From NCBI RefSeq assembly GCF_026151655.1, contig NZ_JAMQPN010000001.1, positions 434,001 to 498,000 on the forward strand: DNA of 64,000 nucleotides. Direction: 5' to 3'. Shown here in pieces: positions 9,693 to 19,644 of this stretch. This stretch comes from Leptospira soteropolitanensis (GTDB lineage: Bacteria > Spirochaetota > Leptospiria > Leptospirales > Leptospiraceae). The translations under genes were made by a program, and so were the position numbers. How positions within the stretch are numbered: position 1 is the stretch's first letter; each line of letters opens with the position of its first letter. The notes beneath the pieces are model-generated. The model made no database searches, was not told the origin of the DNA, and saw only the letters and a list, made by a program, of their open reading frames with translations.

Positions 9693-11492
9693 TTTCGCCA
9701 ATCGTTCATACAATTCGCTTTTTTTGATGAGTTCGTCATGGGTTCCGACGGACTCAATCTCCCCTTCCTTAATCACAACAATTTGATCTGATTTCACAAC
9801 CGTGGAAAGTCGATGAGCAATCATAATTGTTGTTCTTTCCTTCACTAAAAAATCCAGAGCACTCTTAATCATTTGTTCTGATTCAGAATCGAGAGCAGAA
9901 GTTGCTTCATCTAATAAAAGAATTCTTGGATTGCGGAGGATGGCCCTTGCAATGGCGATTCTTTGTTTTTGTCCGCCGGAGAGTCTTGTTCCTAAATGTC
10001 CTAAATTGGTTTCGTATCCATCAGGAAGTTGGTTTAGAAATTCTGTGACATAGGCACTTGTTGCTGCTTTTTCAATTTCTTCAAAACTTGCATTTGGTTT
10101 TCCATAGGCAATATTCTCTCGCAAAGTTCCACTAAAGAGGATGGGTTGTTGCGGAACAAATCCTATGAGAGAGCGCAAATCTTTTAAAGTTAAATCTTTC
10201 AGGTCTACACCTTCGATTAAAATCTTTCCTGAAGTGGGATCGTAGAACCTGAGGATTAGTTCAAAGAGTGTACTTTTTCCACCACCGGATGGACCAACAA
10301 GAGCTGTGGTTTTGTTTGCTGGAATTTCTAAGTGGATCCCTCGAATGGCTTTATGTTCAGGCCTTGATGGATACGAAAACTCTAAATGCTCTAAATTGAT
10401 TTTTAGTCCTTTTTGTTTAGAAGAGACATTAAAGGAAAGTGATCCATTTCCATCCATTAAATGAAATACTTCTGTGATAGGCATTGGAAATTTTGGATCT
10501 TTAATTTCTGATTCGGATAAAAGTAGTTCCATCAATCGTTCGGTAGCACCGGCTGCCCTTTGCAAATCACCAAGAACTTCGGAAACAGCACCGACACTAT
10601 TGGCAACCATGATTGCATAAAAGGAAAATGCGATAAGTTCCCCGCCGGTTATTTTTCCTTCGAGTACATCTGTCCCACCAATCCAAAGCATCACACTAAT
10701 TCCTGTTAGGATAAATAAAATGACAGCTCCGATTAGTAGAGCTCTTTGTTTGATGCGAGCTACAGCCACATCGAAAGCTGCCTCAACTGTGTTGGAAAAT
10801 TTTTGAATGTCCTCATCTTGGTGATGAAAAGACTGGAGGATTTTTATATTGAGAAGAGATTCACTTACATAAGTTCCAATACTTGCAATTTTGTCCTGAG
10901 TTGTCCGAGACAAATTTCTAACTTTTTTTCCATAGAACAAAATGGGAAACACAATGAAGGGAACACTCAAAAGAACGATCATTGTGAGTTTTGCATTTGT
11001 GATAAAAAGAAAAATGATCCCTCCAACAAACATCAAAACATTACGAAGGGCAATGGATGCGGAAGATCCAATGACAGTTTGGATAAGTGTAGTATCGGTT
11101 GTGATTCGTGATTGGATTTCACCAGGTGAATTAACTTCGAAAAAGCTAGGATGGATGAAGATGATATGTTTGAATACGTCTCTTCGAATGTCAGAGGCCA
11201 CTCTTTCCCCGATCCAAGAAACTGTATAATGACGAATGTAAGTTCCGATCGCAAGAAAGATTCCCACTAAAATAATAAAGGCAAGTGAGTAACCTAATTC
11301 TTGTTTGGATCGCGCAGAAAATCCTGCATCGACCAAATGTCGTAATCCTTGTCCAAGTCCCAACGTTACCCCGGCCGTAAAAAGTAAGGCAAAAGAAGAG
11401 AGGGCCATTTGGAACCTGTAAGGTTTTAAATAAGAAAAAGTTTTAGAGAGGACACGGAGATTTTTTGACTTAGGTCGGTCAGGTGTTTGCAA
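9666..11492 (-). CDS. ABC exporter, fused transmembrane and ATPase domains (MsbA-like)
   Basis: This is a 608-residue half transporter with an N-terminal six-helix type IV exporter domain (about 25-320) and a C-terminal ATPase. Walker A is GPSGGGKST (400-408), the signature is LSGGQKQR (504-511), Walker B is ILLLDEATSALD (524-535), and the H-loop is AHRLST. As a homodimer it would export lipid, peptide or drug; lipid A export by MsbA is one possibility but cannot be told from sequence. TTG start at 11490-11492 with AAGGA 8 bases upstream, 4 bases after the YaaR-like gene, so it is probably in one operon with YaaR, bactofilin and the M23-like protein. Confidence 0.88.
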   Translation of the reverse strand: MQTPDRPKSKNLRVLSKTFSYLKPYRFQMALSSFALLFTAGVTLGLGQGLRHLVDAGFSARSKQELGYSLAFIILVGIFLAIGTYIRHYTVSWIGERVASDIRRDVFKHIIFIHPSFFEVNSPGEIQSRITTDTTLIQTVIGSSASIALRNVLMFVGGIIFLFITNAKLTMIVLLSVPFIVFPILFYGKKVRNLSRTTQDKIASIGTYVSESLLNIKILQSFHHQDEDIQKFSNTVEAAFDVAVARIKQRALLIGAVILFILTGISVMLWIGGTDVLEGKITGGELIAFSFYAIMVANSVGAVSEVLGDLQRAAGATERLMELLLSESEIKDPKFPMPITEVFHLMDGNGSLSFNVSSKQKGLKINLEHLEFSYPSRPEHKAIRGIHLEIPANKTTALVGPSGGGKSTLFELILRFYDPTSGKILIEGVDLKDLTLKDLRSLIGFVPQQPILFSGTLRENIAYGKPNASFEEIEKAATSAYVTEFLNQLPDGYETNLGHLGTRLSGGQKQRIAIARAILRNPRILLLDEATSALDSESEQMIKSALDFLVKERTTIMIAHRLSTVVKSDQIVVIKEGEIESVGTHDELIKKSELYERLAKLQFHTELL

Positions 11493-11496
11493 AGAA

Positions 11497-11967
11497 TTAT
11501 CCTTTTAGATCAATCAGTAGACCTCTAATTTCATCTAATTGTTTCAAAATCACGAATGCACTGTTGTTGGGTGAAAACATGGTTTTTGCAAGCAGATCCA
11601 ATTTTTCATCCACAACCTTTACATATCGTACGTCTTTTTGGTCATTTCGTCCGCGTTGTGGGGCTTGCATGACTTTGTAGTTTTTCTTAAGTATCAGTTC
11701 TGCGATTTGTTTGATGTGTTTTTTATAGGATTCGAGATTTTTATGGTTGGGATCTTTGATGAGTTCCTTTTCCAAATCGGGTAAATCTTTCCAAAGTTCA
11801 TTTAATTCTCTAGTTTCTTCTTTTCCTGAGGGGACAATGGATTCTAAGATTTCTAAAAAACTTTGTTTGGATTCATCAACTGGTCCAAGAGAGCTACTTA
11901 GTTTGTCTTTTGACCCCTTTTTCGCCTGAGTGGATACCGACTTAGGGTTGTTGTTTTGGATGATCAT
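11497..11967 (-). CDS. YaaR family protein (DUF327)
   Basis: The 156-residue protein has a polar N-terminus and a helical body reading QSFLEILESIVP, ESYKKHIKQIAELILKKNYKV, VVDEKLDLLAKTM and ending LDEIRGLLIDLKG. The closing motif and spacing match the YaaR/DUF327 family of Bacillus and spirochaetes. Its biochemical role is not established. In B. subtilis yaaR lies next to holB near the origin; here it lies between a bactofilin and an ABC exporter. Confidence 0.75.
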   Translation of the reverse strand: MIIQNNNPKSVSTQAKKGSKDKLSSSLGPVDESKQSFLEILESIVPSGKEETRELNELWKDLPDLEKELIKDPNHKNLESYKKHIKQIAELILKKNYKVMQAPQRGRNDQKDVRYVKVVDEKLDLLAKTMFSPNNSAFVILKQLDEIRGLLIDLKG

Positions 11968-11975
11968 GAACCCGC

Positions 11976-12329
11976 CTAGTGACGAGTGGGATTAATTGTG
12001 CATTTTCCGTGAAACACTACACCTTCTTCTACGATTAGGCGAGGAGTGACAATATCTCCTTCCAATCGACAGCTAGAAAGTAGTGTCACTCGTTCAGTTG
12101 CATAAATATTACCGCGAATTTCTCCACCAGCAACAACCACTCGTGCTTTGATATCTGTATCGACGATACCTGATTTTCCTATTAGTACCTTTCCGGTAGT
12201 TTCAAGGACTCCTCGAAATTTTCCATCGATACGAATGAGTCCAGGGAATTTGAATTCGCCTACGAACTCGGCTCCTTCCCCAATGATGCTATTAACTAAA
12301 AATTCTTCTTCTGTAGATGGATTGGACAT
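11976..12329 (-). CDS. bactofilin (polymer-forming cytoskeletal protein)
   Basis: This 117-residue protein has the bactofilin core: SIIGEGAEFVGEFKFPGLIRIDGKFRG-type start, then short beta-helix rungs GKVLIGKSGIV, ARVVVAGGEIRGNI and CRLEGDIVTPRLIVEEGVVFHGKC. Bactofilins self-assemble without nucleotide into filaments that position cell-wall enzymes. Its ATG abuts the M23-like gene (one-base overlap at 12329), an arrangement seen for bactofilin and M23 proteins in other curved or helical bacteria. A role in helical cell shape is plausible but inferred. Confidence 0.9.
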   Translation of the reverse strand: MSNPSTEEEFLVNSIIGEGAEFVGEFKFPGLIRIDGKFRGVLETTGKVLIGKSGIVDTDIKARVVVAGGEIRGNIYATERVTLLSSCRLEGDIVTPRLIVEEGVVFHGKCTINPTRH

Positions 12330-13318
12330 TATTCTTGAATTTGGTTGAGAAACGAAAACGGATTCAACGCTTGGGTACCAACATGTACTTCATAATGAAG
12401 ATGGTAAATCGGATTTTCTGGCGATTTTCCAACATAGCCTAAGATGTCACCCTTGGAGAGTTTTTCATTTTTCTTAACTCGAATTCTATCCAGGTTGGAA
12501 TAGATTGTTTTCCATCCAAACTTGTGAGATAATTTTACGTAATAACCTGTAGCTGGAGAGTATCCTGTATCGAATACGATTCCGGGAGCAGTGGCTATGA
12601 CTTCCGCACCGGGGAAGGATCCAATGTCCAACCCTCGATTCACTTCTTCTTTACCAGTGACGGGAGAAATGTAATTTCCAAATGGAAACAATACATATCC
12701 TTTCGTTGGCCAAATGGAAGGAGTGTTACGAATGATGCTCTTTCTTTTTTTGATGAGCTTGATAATCTCTTCAGAAAGTTCCGAGGATAATTTTAAATTG
12801 TGAATGTCTTCTTTGATGCGAAAGGATTCATCTGTGATGTCGGACTGTGGAGTTCCTTGTAATGCCAGGAACTGTCCTGCTTGTCCACCCATTCCTTTGG
12901 AAACGCGCGAAGGATCTCCACCTAATTTGATATAAAGGTTAGAAATCCTTTCGTAATAGTATTGGATGGTTTCATGAAGAGAATTAACCTCTTCTTTCAT
13001 CTTGGAAGATTGTCTGATAAAGTCTTTGTTTGTTAAATTAAGTTCCGTGAGTTGGTGGATGGATCCACTATGTGAAAGAACGTTCACAGCACTGATGACA
13101 AGGAGGATCACCATAATTCCAATGAATATGGAAATAGCTTTATAGGAGATGACGAAGTTAATTGTTTTGCGATCGGTGTGAGGAATGACCATAATCGTCA
13201 GACGTTCACGACCTTTTTTATCAAGATCCTCATAACGTTGGGATAACTTAAGCTTCCATTCCTGGACTTTATACCTTAACCGGTAAAAAATTAGATGTAG
13301 TCTTTGTTTTGCTTCCAC
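12329..13318 (-). CDS. membrane-anchored M23 (LytM-like) protein with degenerate active site
   Basis: The 329-residue protein has a basic cytoplasmic N-terminus, one membrane helix (about 58-82), a periplasmic coiled-coil region (about 90-195) and a C-terminal LytM fold (about 205-325). Where active M23 enzymes have HxxxD, this has N227-RGL-D231. The central His of the YxH motif is N275 (YSNL). The C-terminal HLH pair (H306, H308) is kept. Two of five metal or catalytic positions are therefore changed, which suggests an EnvC-like activator or scaffold rather than a working endopeptidase. It overlaps the bactofilin gene by one base, so the two products probably act together. Confidence 0.85.
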   Translation of the reverse strand: MEAKQRLHLIFYRLRYKVQEWKLKLSQRYEDLDKKGRERLTIMVIPHTDRKTINFVISYKAISIFIGIMVILLVISAVNVLSHSGSIHQLTELNLTNKDFIRQSSKMKEEVNSLHETIQYYYERISNLYIKLGGDPSRVSKGMGGQAGQFLALQGTPQSDITDESFRIKEDIHNLKLSSELSEEIIKLIKKRKSIIRNTPSIWPTKGYVLFPFGNYISPVTGKEEVNRGLDIGSFPGAEVIATAPGIVFDTGYSPATGYYVKLSHKFGWKTIYSNLDRIRVKKNEKLSKGDILGYVGKSPENPIYHLHYEVHVGTQALNPFSFLNQIQE

Positions 13319-13415
13319 GTTCTTTTTTAAGCCTTCGACTATTTAAACAAAACTTATCGTACCCACTATATCTTTCGATTGAATTTTCATTTTCATCCAG
13401 TGGAAATTACAAATC

Positions 13416-14234
13416 TTGCTATTTATGGGATATTCAACCATTGACACTCATTGCCACTTAGACATAATTCGGGAACAAGGCCAAGAGATTGAAGAGACAC
13501 TGGCGAAATCCCGAAAGGCTGGTGTAGACCGGTTGGTTCAAATTGGGATTGATTTACCCAGTTCTATCGAAGCAGTTCGTCTTTCAGAGACTCATTCAAA
13601 AGATGATTTAGAGATTTTTTATTCCATCGGTTGTCATCCTACAGAAACACATGAATTTCCGAATGCAGATCAAATTTTAGATCTAGCAAAATCTCGAATG
13701 AACGATCCAAAATTTTCAGCGATCGGGGAGATTGGTGTCGATCTCTATCATGATGCTAGTACACGACTTGCGCAAAATGAAGTGTTGCGAAAGTTTCTAG
13801 AATTTTCTTCAGAATATAAATTACCTGTTGTGATTCATTCTCGTGACGCATTCGAAGATACATATGAAGCGTTGAAAGAATATAAATCAAAATCCTTTGG
13901 TGTGATTCATTGTTTTACTTATGATTATGAAGCTGCCAAAAAGTTTGTCGATTTAGGATATTACGTTTCCTTTTCTGGGATTGTGACTTTCAAATCTGCA
14001 ACTGAAATCCAAGATGCAGCTCGTAAGATTCCACTGGAAACGATTCTAATTGAAACAGATGCTCCCTTTTTATCACCGATGCCTCATCGAGGAAAGCGTA
14101 ATGATTCCTCGCATTTGCCATTTGTGCTTGAAAAAATGTTTTCGTTACGAACGGAAAGCAATGCAGAAGTTGCAGATCGCATTTATCAAAACTCATTAAA
14201 ATTCACACAAAGAAAGGCTTATCACCATGCTTGA
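13416..14234 (+). CDS. tatD: TatD family metal-dependent DNase/hydrolase
   Basis: The 272-residue TIM-barrel amidohydrolase-type protein has the metal motif DTHCHLD at the start, [10 protein letters not shown] in the centre, VIHSRDA and VIHCFTY, and ETDAPFLSP near the end. All are TatD signatures. Either TTG at 13416 or ATG at 13425 could be the start; neither has a strong ribosome binding site. The stop overlaps the serS ATG by 8 bases, so the two are co-translated. Confidence 0.92.
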   Translation: MLFMGYSTIDTHCHLDIIREQGQEIEETLAKSRKAGVDRLVQIGIDLPSSIEAVRLSETHSKDDLEIFYSIGCHPTETHEFPNADQILDLAKSRMNDPKFSAIGEIGVDLYHDASTRLAQNEVLRKFLEFSSEYKLPVVIHSRDAFEDTYEALKEYKSKSFGVIHCFTYDYEAAKKFVDLGYYVSFSGIVTFKSATEIQDAARKIPLETILIETDAPFLSPMPHRGKRNDSSHLPFVLEKMFSLRTESNAEVADRIYQNSLKFTQRKAYHHA

Positions 14235-15483
14235 TATCAATCGTATAGTTCAAAACCCTGAAGAGTTACTTTCCACTTTACAAAAACGCGGCGTTGTCTC
14301 CACAGACATTGAAGCTAAAATTAAATCTGTCTCTGAAAAACAAAGAAAGTTAAAATTGGAAGTGGAAGACCTTCGAGCAGAAAGGAATCGAGTTTCTAAA
14401 GAAATTGGAATTCAGAAATCACAAGGCAAAGACATCACTGAAATTTCTGCTTCGATGAAAGGGGTTGGTGATCGAATCAAAGCAATTGAAGAAGAACTAA
14501 CAAAGGAAGAAGAATCTTTACACGAATTAAATTTAAGTTTACCGAATTTATTAGATTCAAGTGTTCCTGAGGGTAAATCGGAAGAAGATAATGTTTTGAT
14601 TCGCCAGTGGGGTGAGGTTCCGAAACTTTCCTTTGAACCTAAAACGCATTTTGATATCGGTGAAAAACTGGGAATTTTCGACTTTGAACGAGGAGTGAAA
14701 CTTTCTGGTGCTAGATTTTATACTTACCGCGGTCTTGGGGCCAAACTGGAAAGAGCACTAATGAATCTAATGCTCGATACCCATACTTCTGAGAATGGAT
14801 ATGAAGAGATGTGGGTTCCCGTTCTTGTGAATGATGAATCCATGACGGCCACGGGACAACTCCCCAAATTTGCAGAAGATTTTTACCGATTGGAAAAAGA
14901 CGGACTTAACTTGATTCCAACGGCTGAAGTTCCTCTTACTAATTATTACCGTGATGAAATCATTTCTGAAAAAGAATTACCTATTTCGGTTTGTGCGCAT
15001 ACATCTTGTTTTCGTAGAGAAGCTGGATCTTACGGTCGTGATACTCGTGGTCTTGTGCGAGTACACCAATTTCAAAAAGTGGAACTTGTAAAGTTTGTCG
15101 AACCAGAAACTTCGCAAACCGAACATGAAAAGATGCTCCTAGATGCTGAATCCATTTTGCAAAAATTAAAACTTCCCTACCGCGTGATGTTACTTTGTAG
15201 TAAGGATATGTCGAGTGCTTCCTCCAAAACTTACGATATTGAAGTTTGGATGCCGGGACTAGGTCGTTTTATGGAAATTTCCTCTGTTTCTAACTTCAAA
15301 GACTATCAAGCAAGACGAGGAAAAATTCGATACAAGTCAAAGGAAGGAAAAAACCTGCTCGTCCATACTCTGAATGGTTCCGGTCTTGCGATCGGTCGAA
15401 CACTGGCAGCAGTGATTGAAAATTACCAATCAGCCGATGGAACTTTCCAAATTCCGGATGTACTAAAACCTTACATTCGTTAG
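14227..15483 (+). CDS. serS: seryl-tRNA synthetase
   Basis: At 418 residues this is a normal class II SerRS. It has an N-terminal coiled-coil arm (about 30-105), motif 2 [15 protein letters not shown] with VHQFQKVE, and motif 3 [15 protein letters not shown]. It charges tRNA-Ser; three serine tRNA genes lie 7-8 kb downstream. Preceded by AAGG a few bases before the ATG, inside the end of tatD, and followed by a good terminator. Confidence 0.97.
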   Translation: MLDINRIVQNPEELLSTLQKRGVVSTDIEAKIKSVSEKQRKLKLEVEDLRAERNRVSKEIGIQKSQGKDITEISASMKGVGDRIKAIEEELTKEEESLHELNLSLPNLLDSSVPEGKSEEDNVLIRQWGEVPKLSFEPKTHFDIGEKLGIFDFERGVKLSGARFYTYRGLGAKLERALMNLMLDTHTSENGYEEMWVPVLVNDESMTATGQLPKFAEDFYRLEKDGLNLIPTAEVPLTNYYRDEIISEKELPISVCAHTSCFRREAGSYGRDTRGLVRVHQFQKVELVKFVEPETSQTEHEKMLLDAESILQKLKLPYRVMLLCSKDMSSASSKTYDIEVWMPGLGRFMEISSVSNFKDYQARRGKIRYKSKEGKNLLVHTLNGSGLAIGRTLAAVIENYQSADGTFQIPDVLKPYIR

Positions 15484-15488
15484 TAATT

Positions 15489-15530
15489 TAGGGCAGATGA
15501 CCGAGGTGTCAAATGCCCTATTCTTTTTTT
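15489..15530 (+). terminator. intrinsic terminator after serS
   Basis: TAGGGCA (15489-15495) pairs perfectly with TGCCCTA (15514-15520), with a smaller inner stem between, followed by TTCTTTTTTT. It begins 6 bases after the serS stop. Confidence 0.88.
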
Positions 15531-15812
15531 CCAAAATATATTTCAAATCCTAAACCAAACCTTCTGTCTACTAATAGACTTAATTTTAGGGCACCTATCG
15601 CTGTTGGGGGGATTTATACGCGATACAGATATCCAACATGTTCGGGTGTTTATACGTTCAACAGAAAAAAAACAATAAATGGGAGTTATGCGAATTGCAG
15701 ATATTCTCATTACCGTATGTTTGATATTAATGATCTAATTTGGCGAAATATACGTAGTGCCGATATTTCTGAAAGTATCATTCAGTGGAAAAAAAAGATC
15801 ATTCAATATATT
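15531..15812. other. gene-free leader between serS terminator and OmpA-like gene
   Basis: About 280 bases with no convincing gene. The reading frame of the next gene is open here, but its codons give unusual, low-complexity protein lacking a signal peptide, and its farthest start lies inside the serS terminator. A 16-codon ATG frame at 15688-15738 (MRIADILITVCLILMI) follows GGGAG but is out of frame and too short to call. The promoter of the following gene is presumably here; I cannot place it. Confidence 0.5.
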
Positions 15813-17093
15813 GTGAATTTGAAATTTTCCCAAGGTTCTCTAATTCTATTCCTTTCCTTTTTTGTTATATTTTCCCATCCCGCTTATAGCCAAACACAAG
15901 GTAACGAACCAATTTTGGTTGTGGCTCCCATCCAAGGTCCCATCAATTCAGAATTCCAAGAATTTGGTCCTACAATGACCCCCGATGCCAAATCGTTATA
16001 TTTTTATTCCAAACGTTCCAGTAAAGGTTATACGGAAATTTTTAAATCAGAACGAAAAAAGGACGGGACTTGGGATTTTCCAGAAGAGGTTGATGTTTTG
16101 AATTCACCTTTTGATGACCAAAGTCCTTTTATTTCTCGCGATGGAAAAACACTTCTTTTATCATCTAATCGCGATGGATCCATTGAAGTAATGTTACCTG
16201 ATGGAAAAGTCGGAATTTCAAGAGACCTATATGTTTCCAATTGGAATGGAAAAGATTGGAGTAACCCAGTAGCATTACCAAGTCCTATCAATACAGAGGA
16301 AATAGAAGAAAATCCTCATTTGTTAGGAGATACTTTACTTTTTACCAGATATCCCTTTGGTAAACCAAATCTTGCAAAGGTATATTTTAGCCAATACAAA
16401 GAAGGAAAATGGTCTCCTCCTAAACCTTTGCCATCTCCAATTAATGATAATTATGCGACTATAGCTGCTGCCTTTAATGATGATGGAAGCATTCTTTTCT
16501 TTTCTTCTAATCGACCTGGAGGTTATGGAGGTTTTGATTTGTATATGGCTCGAATGGAGGGAGAATCTTTTAAAGATATTGAAAATTTAGGTTCCTCCAT
16601 TAACTCGAGTGAAGACGAAGCTTATATAGTTTTTCAGCAGGTGAAAAAGACATTTTTGTTTTGTAGAAGAGTGGAAGGAAGGTCGTTTGATCTCTTCACG
16701 GCATCTGTCCCAAAACAAGAAAACATTGTACAAAAGAAACTAGAAGAATTAAAAAAAATCTCTTTGGATTCTGTATATTTCGAAAGAGCTTCTTCCGTGT
16801 TGAAACCTGAATCATCTTTGTCTTTGGACGCCATAGTTGATTATCTTCATGAAAATTCTGACAAAAAAATGAAAATCATAGGGCATACAGATTTAACTGG
16901 AGTATATGAAGACAACATGGTTCTTTCGAAGGAACGAGCAGACTCCGTTAAACAATATTTAGTCTCTAAAGGAATAGATCCAAAACGACTTTTAACAGAA
17001 GGAAAAGGGCCTACCCAACCTATGGTCCAAGGAACGGATGAGATTTCCTCAAAAAAAAATAGGCGTACTGAATTTGTCTTAGTTGATCCTTAA
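15813..17093 (+). CDS. exported OmpA-family protein with PD40 beta-propeller repeats
   Basis: From a GTG at 15813 the protein is 426 residues. It has a signal peptide ending HPAYSQ, then several PD40-type repeats (TPDAKSLYFYSKRS, SRDGKTLLLSSNRDG, NDDGSILFFSSNRPGG), then a C-terminal OmpA-like domain (VYFERASSVLKPES through GHTDLTG, LSKERADSVKQYL and NRRTEF). It should sit in the periplasm or at the inner face of the outer membrane and bind peptidoglycan. The upstream frame is open to 15513, but that start lies within the serS terminator. TTG at 15819 is an alternative. Two envelope genes follow on the same strand. Confidence 0.85.
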   Translation: MNLKFSQGSLILFLSFFVIFSHPAYSQTQGNEPILVVAPIQGPINSEFQEFGPTMTPDAKSLYFYSKRSSKGYTEIFKSERKKDGTWDFPEEVDVLNSPFDDQSPFISRDGKTLLLSSNRDGSIEVMLPDGKVGISRDLYVSNWNGKDWSNPVALPSPINTEEIEENPHLLGDTLLFTRYPFGKPNLAKVYFSQYKEGKWSPPKPLPSPINDNYATIAAAFNDDGSILFFSSNRPGGYGGFDLYMARMEGESFKDIENLGSSINSSEDEAYIVFQQVKKTFLFCRRVEGRSFDLFTASVPKQENIVQKKLEELKKISLDSVYFERASSVLKPESSLSLDAIVDYLHENSDKKMKIIGHTDLTGVYEDNMVLSKERADSVKQYLVSKGIDPKRLLTEGKGPTQPMVQGTDEISSKKNRRTEFVLVDP

Positions 17094-17129
17094 TTTTTCC
17101 TTGCCGTTTCCATTTCCGAAGAAAAGGTA

Positions 17130-17993
17130 ATGGGGATGTCACCTCTTTTAAGAATCCAATACATTGGGTTTGTTTCCCTTTGGGCATTTTTTCTCTCCAC
17201 TTCAATTTTTGGAGAATCTAGTCAAGTTTTGGAAAGAATTAAAAAGACGAAAACTTTGACTGTTTCCGTAAATGAATTTTACGATCCTTTTTATATCGAA
17301 AATCCAAATCCAAATTTTCCTGGCTTGGATGTGGAACTTGCGCAAGAATATGCAAAATTTTTAGATGTAGATTTAAAAATCATTCCCCTCAGAACTTTTG
17401 ATCAACACGCAAGAATGTTAGAGAAAGGTGATACACAAATTGCTATGGCAGGGATATCATCTTCCATCAATCGATTTAAGGATGTATATTTCACTGATCC
17501 ATATTTAATCTCTACGCCGGCAGCTTTGGTAAATCGTACAGCACTTCCACCAGAACCTGAAGGCCAAATTGTTACTGTCCAATTGTTTCGTAATTTAAAT
17601 GACCTAACGAATATTACAGGAATTTCTTATTCCGTCCTAGCTAACAGTTCGAACCATTTGTTTTTACGAGATGCATTCCCAAAAGCACAGATCTTCTCGT
17701 ATTTTACAAACGAAGCAGCCCTTAATGAATTAAAGAAAAACAATGTAAATGCTTTTGTAGCCGACTCGTTTTATATTCAAGCTCTATTGCAAAAAGATTC
17801 TTCATTGAGAGCAAACTATCTACCAATTTTGGGAGTTGTACAAGAGGACCATATTAGTATGGCAACAGCAAAAAGAGATATTGAATTTCTTTATAACTTA
17901 AATTTCTTTATTAAAGAATTAAAACGTACGGGAAAAATTCAAGGTTTGATCAATAAATATTTTAAATCAAATCAGTGGGTCAAAAAAGAATAA
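17130..17993 (+). CDS. periplasmic family 3 solute-binding-like protein
   Basis: The 287-residue protein starts with a signal peptide (LLRIQYIGFVSLWAFFLST, cleavage near FGES). It has the type II binding-protein layout: KTLTVSVNEFYDPFY, FPGLDVELAQEYAKFLDVDL, then DTQIAMAGISSSINRFKDVYFTDPY. Family members bind amino acids, but no transporter genes are adjacent; its neighbours are an OmpA-like protein and a barrel. It could be a sensor rather than a transport protein. ATG at 17130 or 17136 are both possible. Confidence 0.8.
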   Translation: MGMSPLLRIQYIGFVSLWAFFLSTSIFGESSQVLERIKKTKTLTVSVNEFYDPFYIENPNPNFPGLDVELAQEYAKFLDVDLKIIPLRTFDQHARMLEKGDTQIAMAGISSSINRFKDVYFTDPYLISTPAALVNRTALPPEPEGQIVTVQLFRNLNDLTNITGISYSVLANSSNHLFLRDAFPKAQIFSYFTNEAALNELKKNNVNAFVADSFYIQALLQKDSSLRANYLPILGVVQEDHISMATAKRDIEFLYNLNFFIKELKRTGKIQGLINKYFKSNQWVKKE

Positions 17994-17998
17994 ATTCA

Positions 17999-19549
17999 AT
18001 GTCGTTACGTAATTTGTTTTTTTATTTTGTAGTTTTTCTATTAATTCCTTTCGGTGTTTTGATTGCACAAGAAGAGGAATCACAAAGATCTTCTATGAAT
18101 TTTAACGGTTCTTTTCGTGTTCGTGCTACGAATGTTGGGCGAGATGTTCTATTAGAAAGGAAAACTCCAGTAACTCCAATTACTAATTTAGAAAAAGAAA
18201 CTGCGGAGCGCCAAGAAAAGGAACAAGAAACAATACACTCTGATTTGCAAAGAAGACAACAAGGACTACCAAGTCAGATTTCTCGTAGAAAAGAAGATGT
18301 GAGTTATTATGATTCTCGGTTTTTATATAATATGAGTTTTTCCGCAAACAAATATGTGGAAGGAATTTGGGGTATGCAAGTAGGTGATATTCCCTTTGGT
18401 GGAAAAGGCCTTCGTGCAACAGGACCTGATGGTTTTGATCCTGGTTTAGTTGGACCTGGATCTGGTGGCGAAAGAGGAAGAACAGCCGCGGTAAACGTCC
18501 AAACAAACTTTTTATATTTAAATTTTCGAATTCCAGAATCGGGATTATTTATAAAAGTTGGACAGCAACTTTTTAGTTCCGCACAAGGCCGCGTTTTGTT
18601 TTCTACTGGAACAGGCGTTAGTATTTTAAAAAATTTCCAATTCTTAAGATTATCATTAGAAGGTGGAGTTTTACGGGCTCGTGATCAAAGTTTTATGGAT
18701 GTTGATAAAAACGGTTTTGCCGATAAAAATTATCAAACATCAAATATATATTACAATCGTCTGAAATTTGAGTATTTTAGAAATATTCGGAATGAAGTTT
18801 ATGCGTATTTTTTGGATGATAATGATAAATCGGATAATGAAACAGCAAGGCTCGCATGGTATGGATTGCACAATGAGTTTAATTTTCAAAAATTTTCATT
18901 TATTGTGCATGGAATTTTTAATACTGGTACTGTAAAAAAATTACGAGCAGTTACTGATACCAATGATATTACAATTTATAATAACACCCAAAGATATTTT
19001 ATCAAAGGAGGTATGTATGATTTTCAATTTACCTACCGTTGGAGTGAATCACTAAATTTCAATTTAATAGCTCTGGGTACAACGGGAAGACCAGGCTATG
19101 ATGAAAAAGGAAATGAAGCAAATTTGAAAGGAAATGGATATAGAACTTTAGCGCCGGGGTTTTCTATTTCAAACATCGCAACTGACTTTACTGGTGGTTA
19201 TGCATTATTCAATGGTTCTAGTTTTTCAGGATTAAACGAATATGGGTTTTATTCCAACATTATCGCTTTTGGACCTTATCAATTTACTTTAGGTTATTAT
19301 CAATTATGGGCAACTAAGTCACCTGAAATTCGAATTAACCGAGAGTTTAGTGAACGGAACGGTTATAGAACATCCACTTATATGGGAATGGAATATAATT
19401 TTAATATTCGTTATAACGTAACAGCGGACTTTCAGATCATATTTCGATCTGGATATTTTGTGGCTGGTGATGCCTTATTTGTTTTACTTGATTCGAAATA
19501 TGGAAGAGTTCTTAGAGAAGGATTTATTGTATTTGAACATCGATTTTAG
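17999..19549 (+). CDS. outer membrane beta-barrel protein, porin-like
   Basis: From ATG at 17999 the protein is 516 residues with a signal peptide (MSLRNLFFYFVVFLLIPFGV, cut after IAQ). It has alternating amphipathic strands throughout, many Tyr/Phe, and a C-terminal Phe in FEHRF, the usual barrel-assembly signal. A charged, Glu/Lys/Arg-rich segment (about 50-90) precedes the barrel. It resembles alginate-export or OprB-like porins in general layout, but I cannot name a substrate. An upstream in-frame GTG at 17975 overlaps the previous gene and is less likely. Confidence 0.75.
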   Translation: MSLRNLFFYFVVFLLIPFGVLIAQEEESQRSSMNFNGSFRVRATNVGRDVLLERKTPVTPITNLEKETAERQEKEQETIHSDLQRRQQGLPSQISRRKEDVSYYDSRFLYNMSFSANKYVEGIWGMQVGDIPFGGKGLRATGPDGFDPGLVGPGSGGERGRTAAVNVQTNFLYLNFRIPESGLFIKVGQQLFSSAQGRVLFSTGTGVSILKNFQFLRLSLEGGVLRARDQSFMDVDKNGFADKNYQTSNIYYNRLKFEYFRNIRNEVYAYFLDDNDKSDNETARLAWYGLHNEFNFQKFSFIVHGIFNTGTVKKLRAVTDTNDITIYNNTQRYFIKGGMYDFQFTYRWSESLNFNLIALGTTGRPGYDEKGNEANLKGNGYRTLAPGFSISNIATDFTGGYALFNGSSFSGLNEYGFYSNIIAFGPYQFTLGYYQLWATKSPEIRINREFSERNGYRTSTYMGMEYNFNIRYNVTADFQIIFRSGYFVAGDALFVLLDSKYGRVLREGFIVFEHRF

Positions 19550-19644
19550 TTTTTTTTCGAATCTGTTTCGTTATTTAAAGTCATAATCTTTTTAAATATT
19601 TTTAATCGATAATCTCTGAAACTATCTTTTCGATAAATCGAATC

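Noticed and set aside
15688..15738. 16-codon leader peptide ORF with a GGGAG site
   Set aside because: Too short, out of frame with the next gene and without further support.
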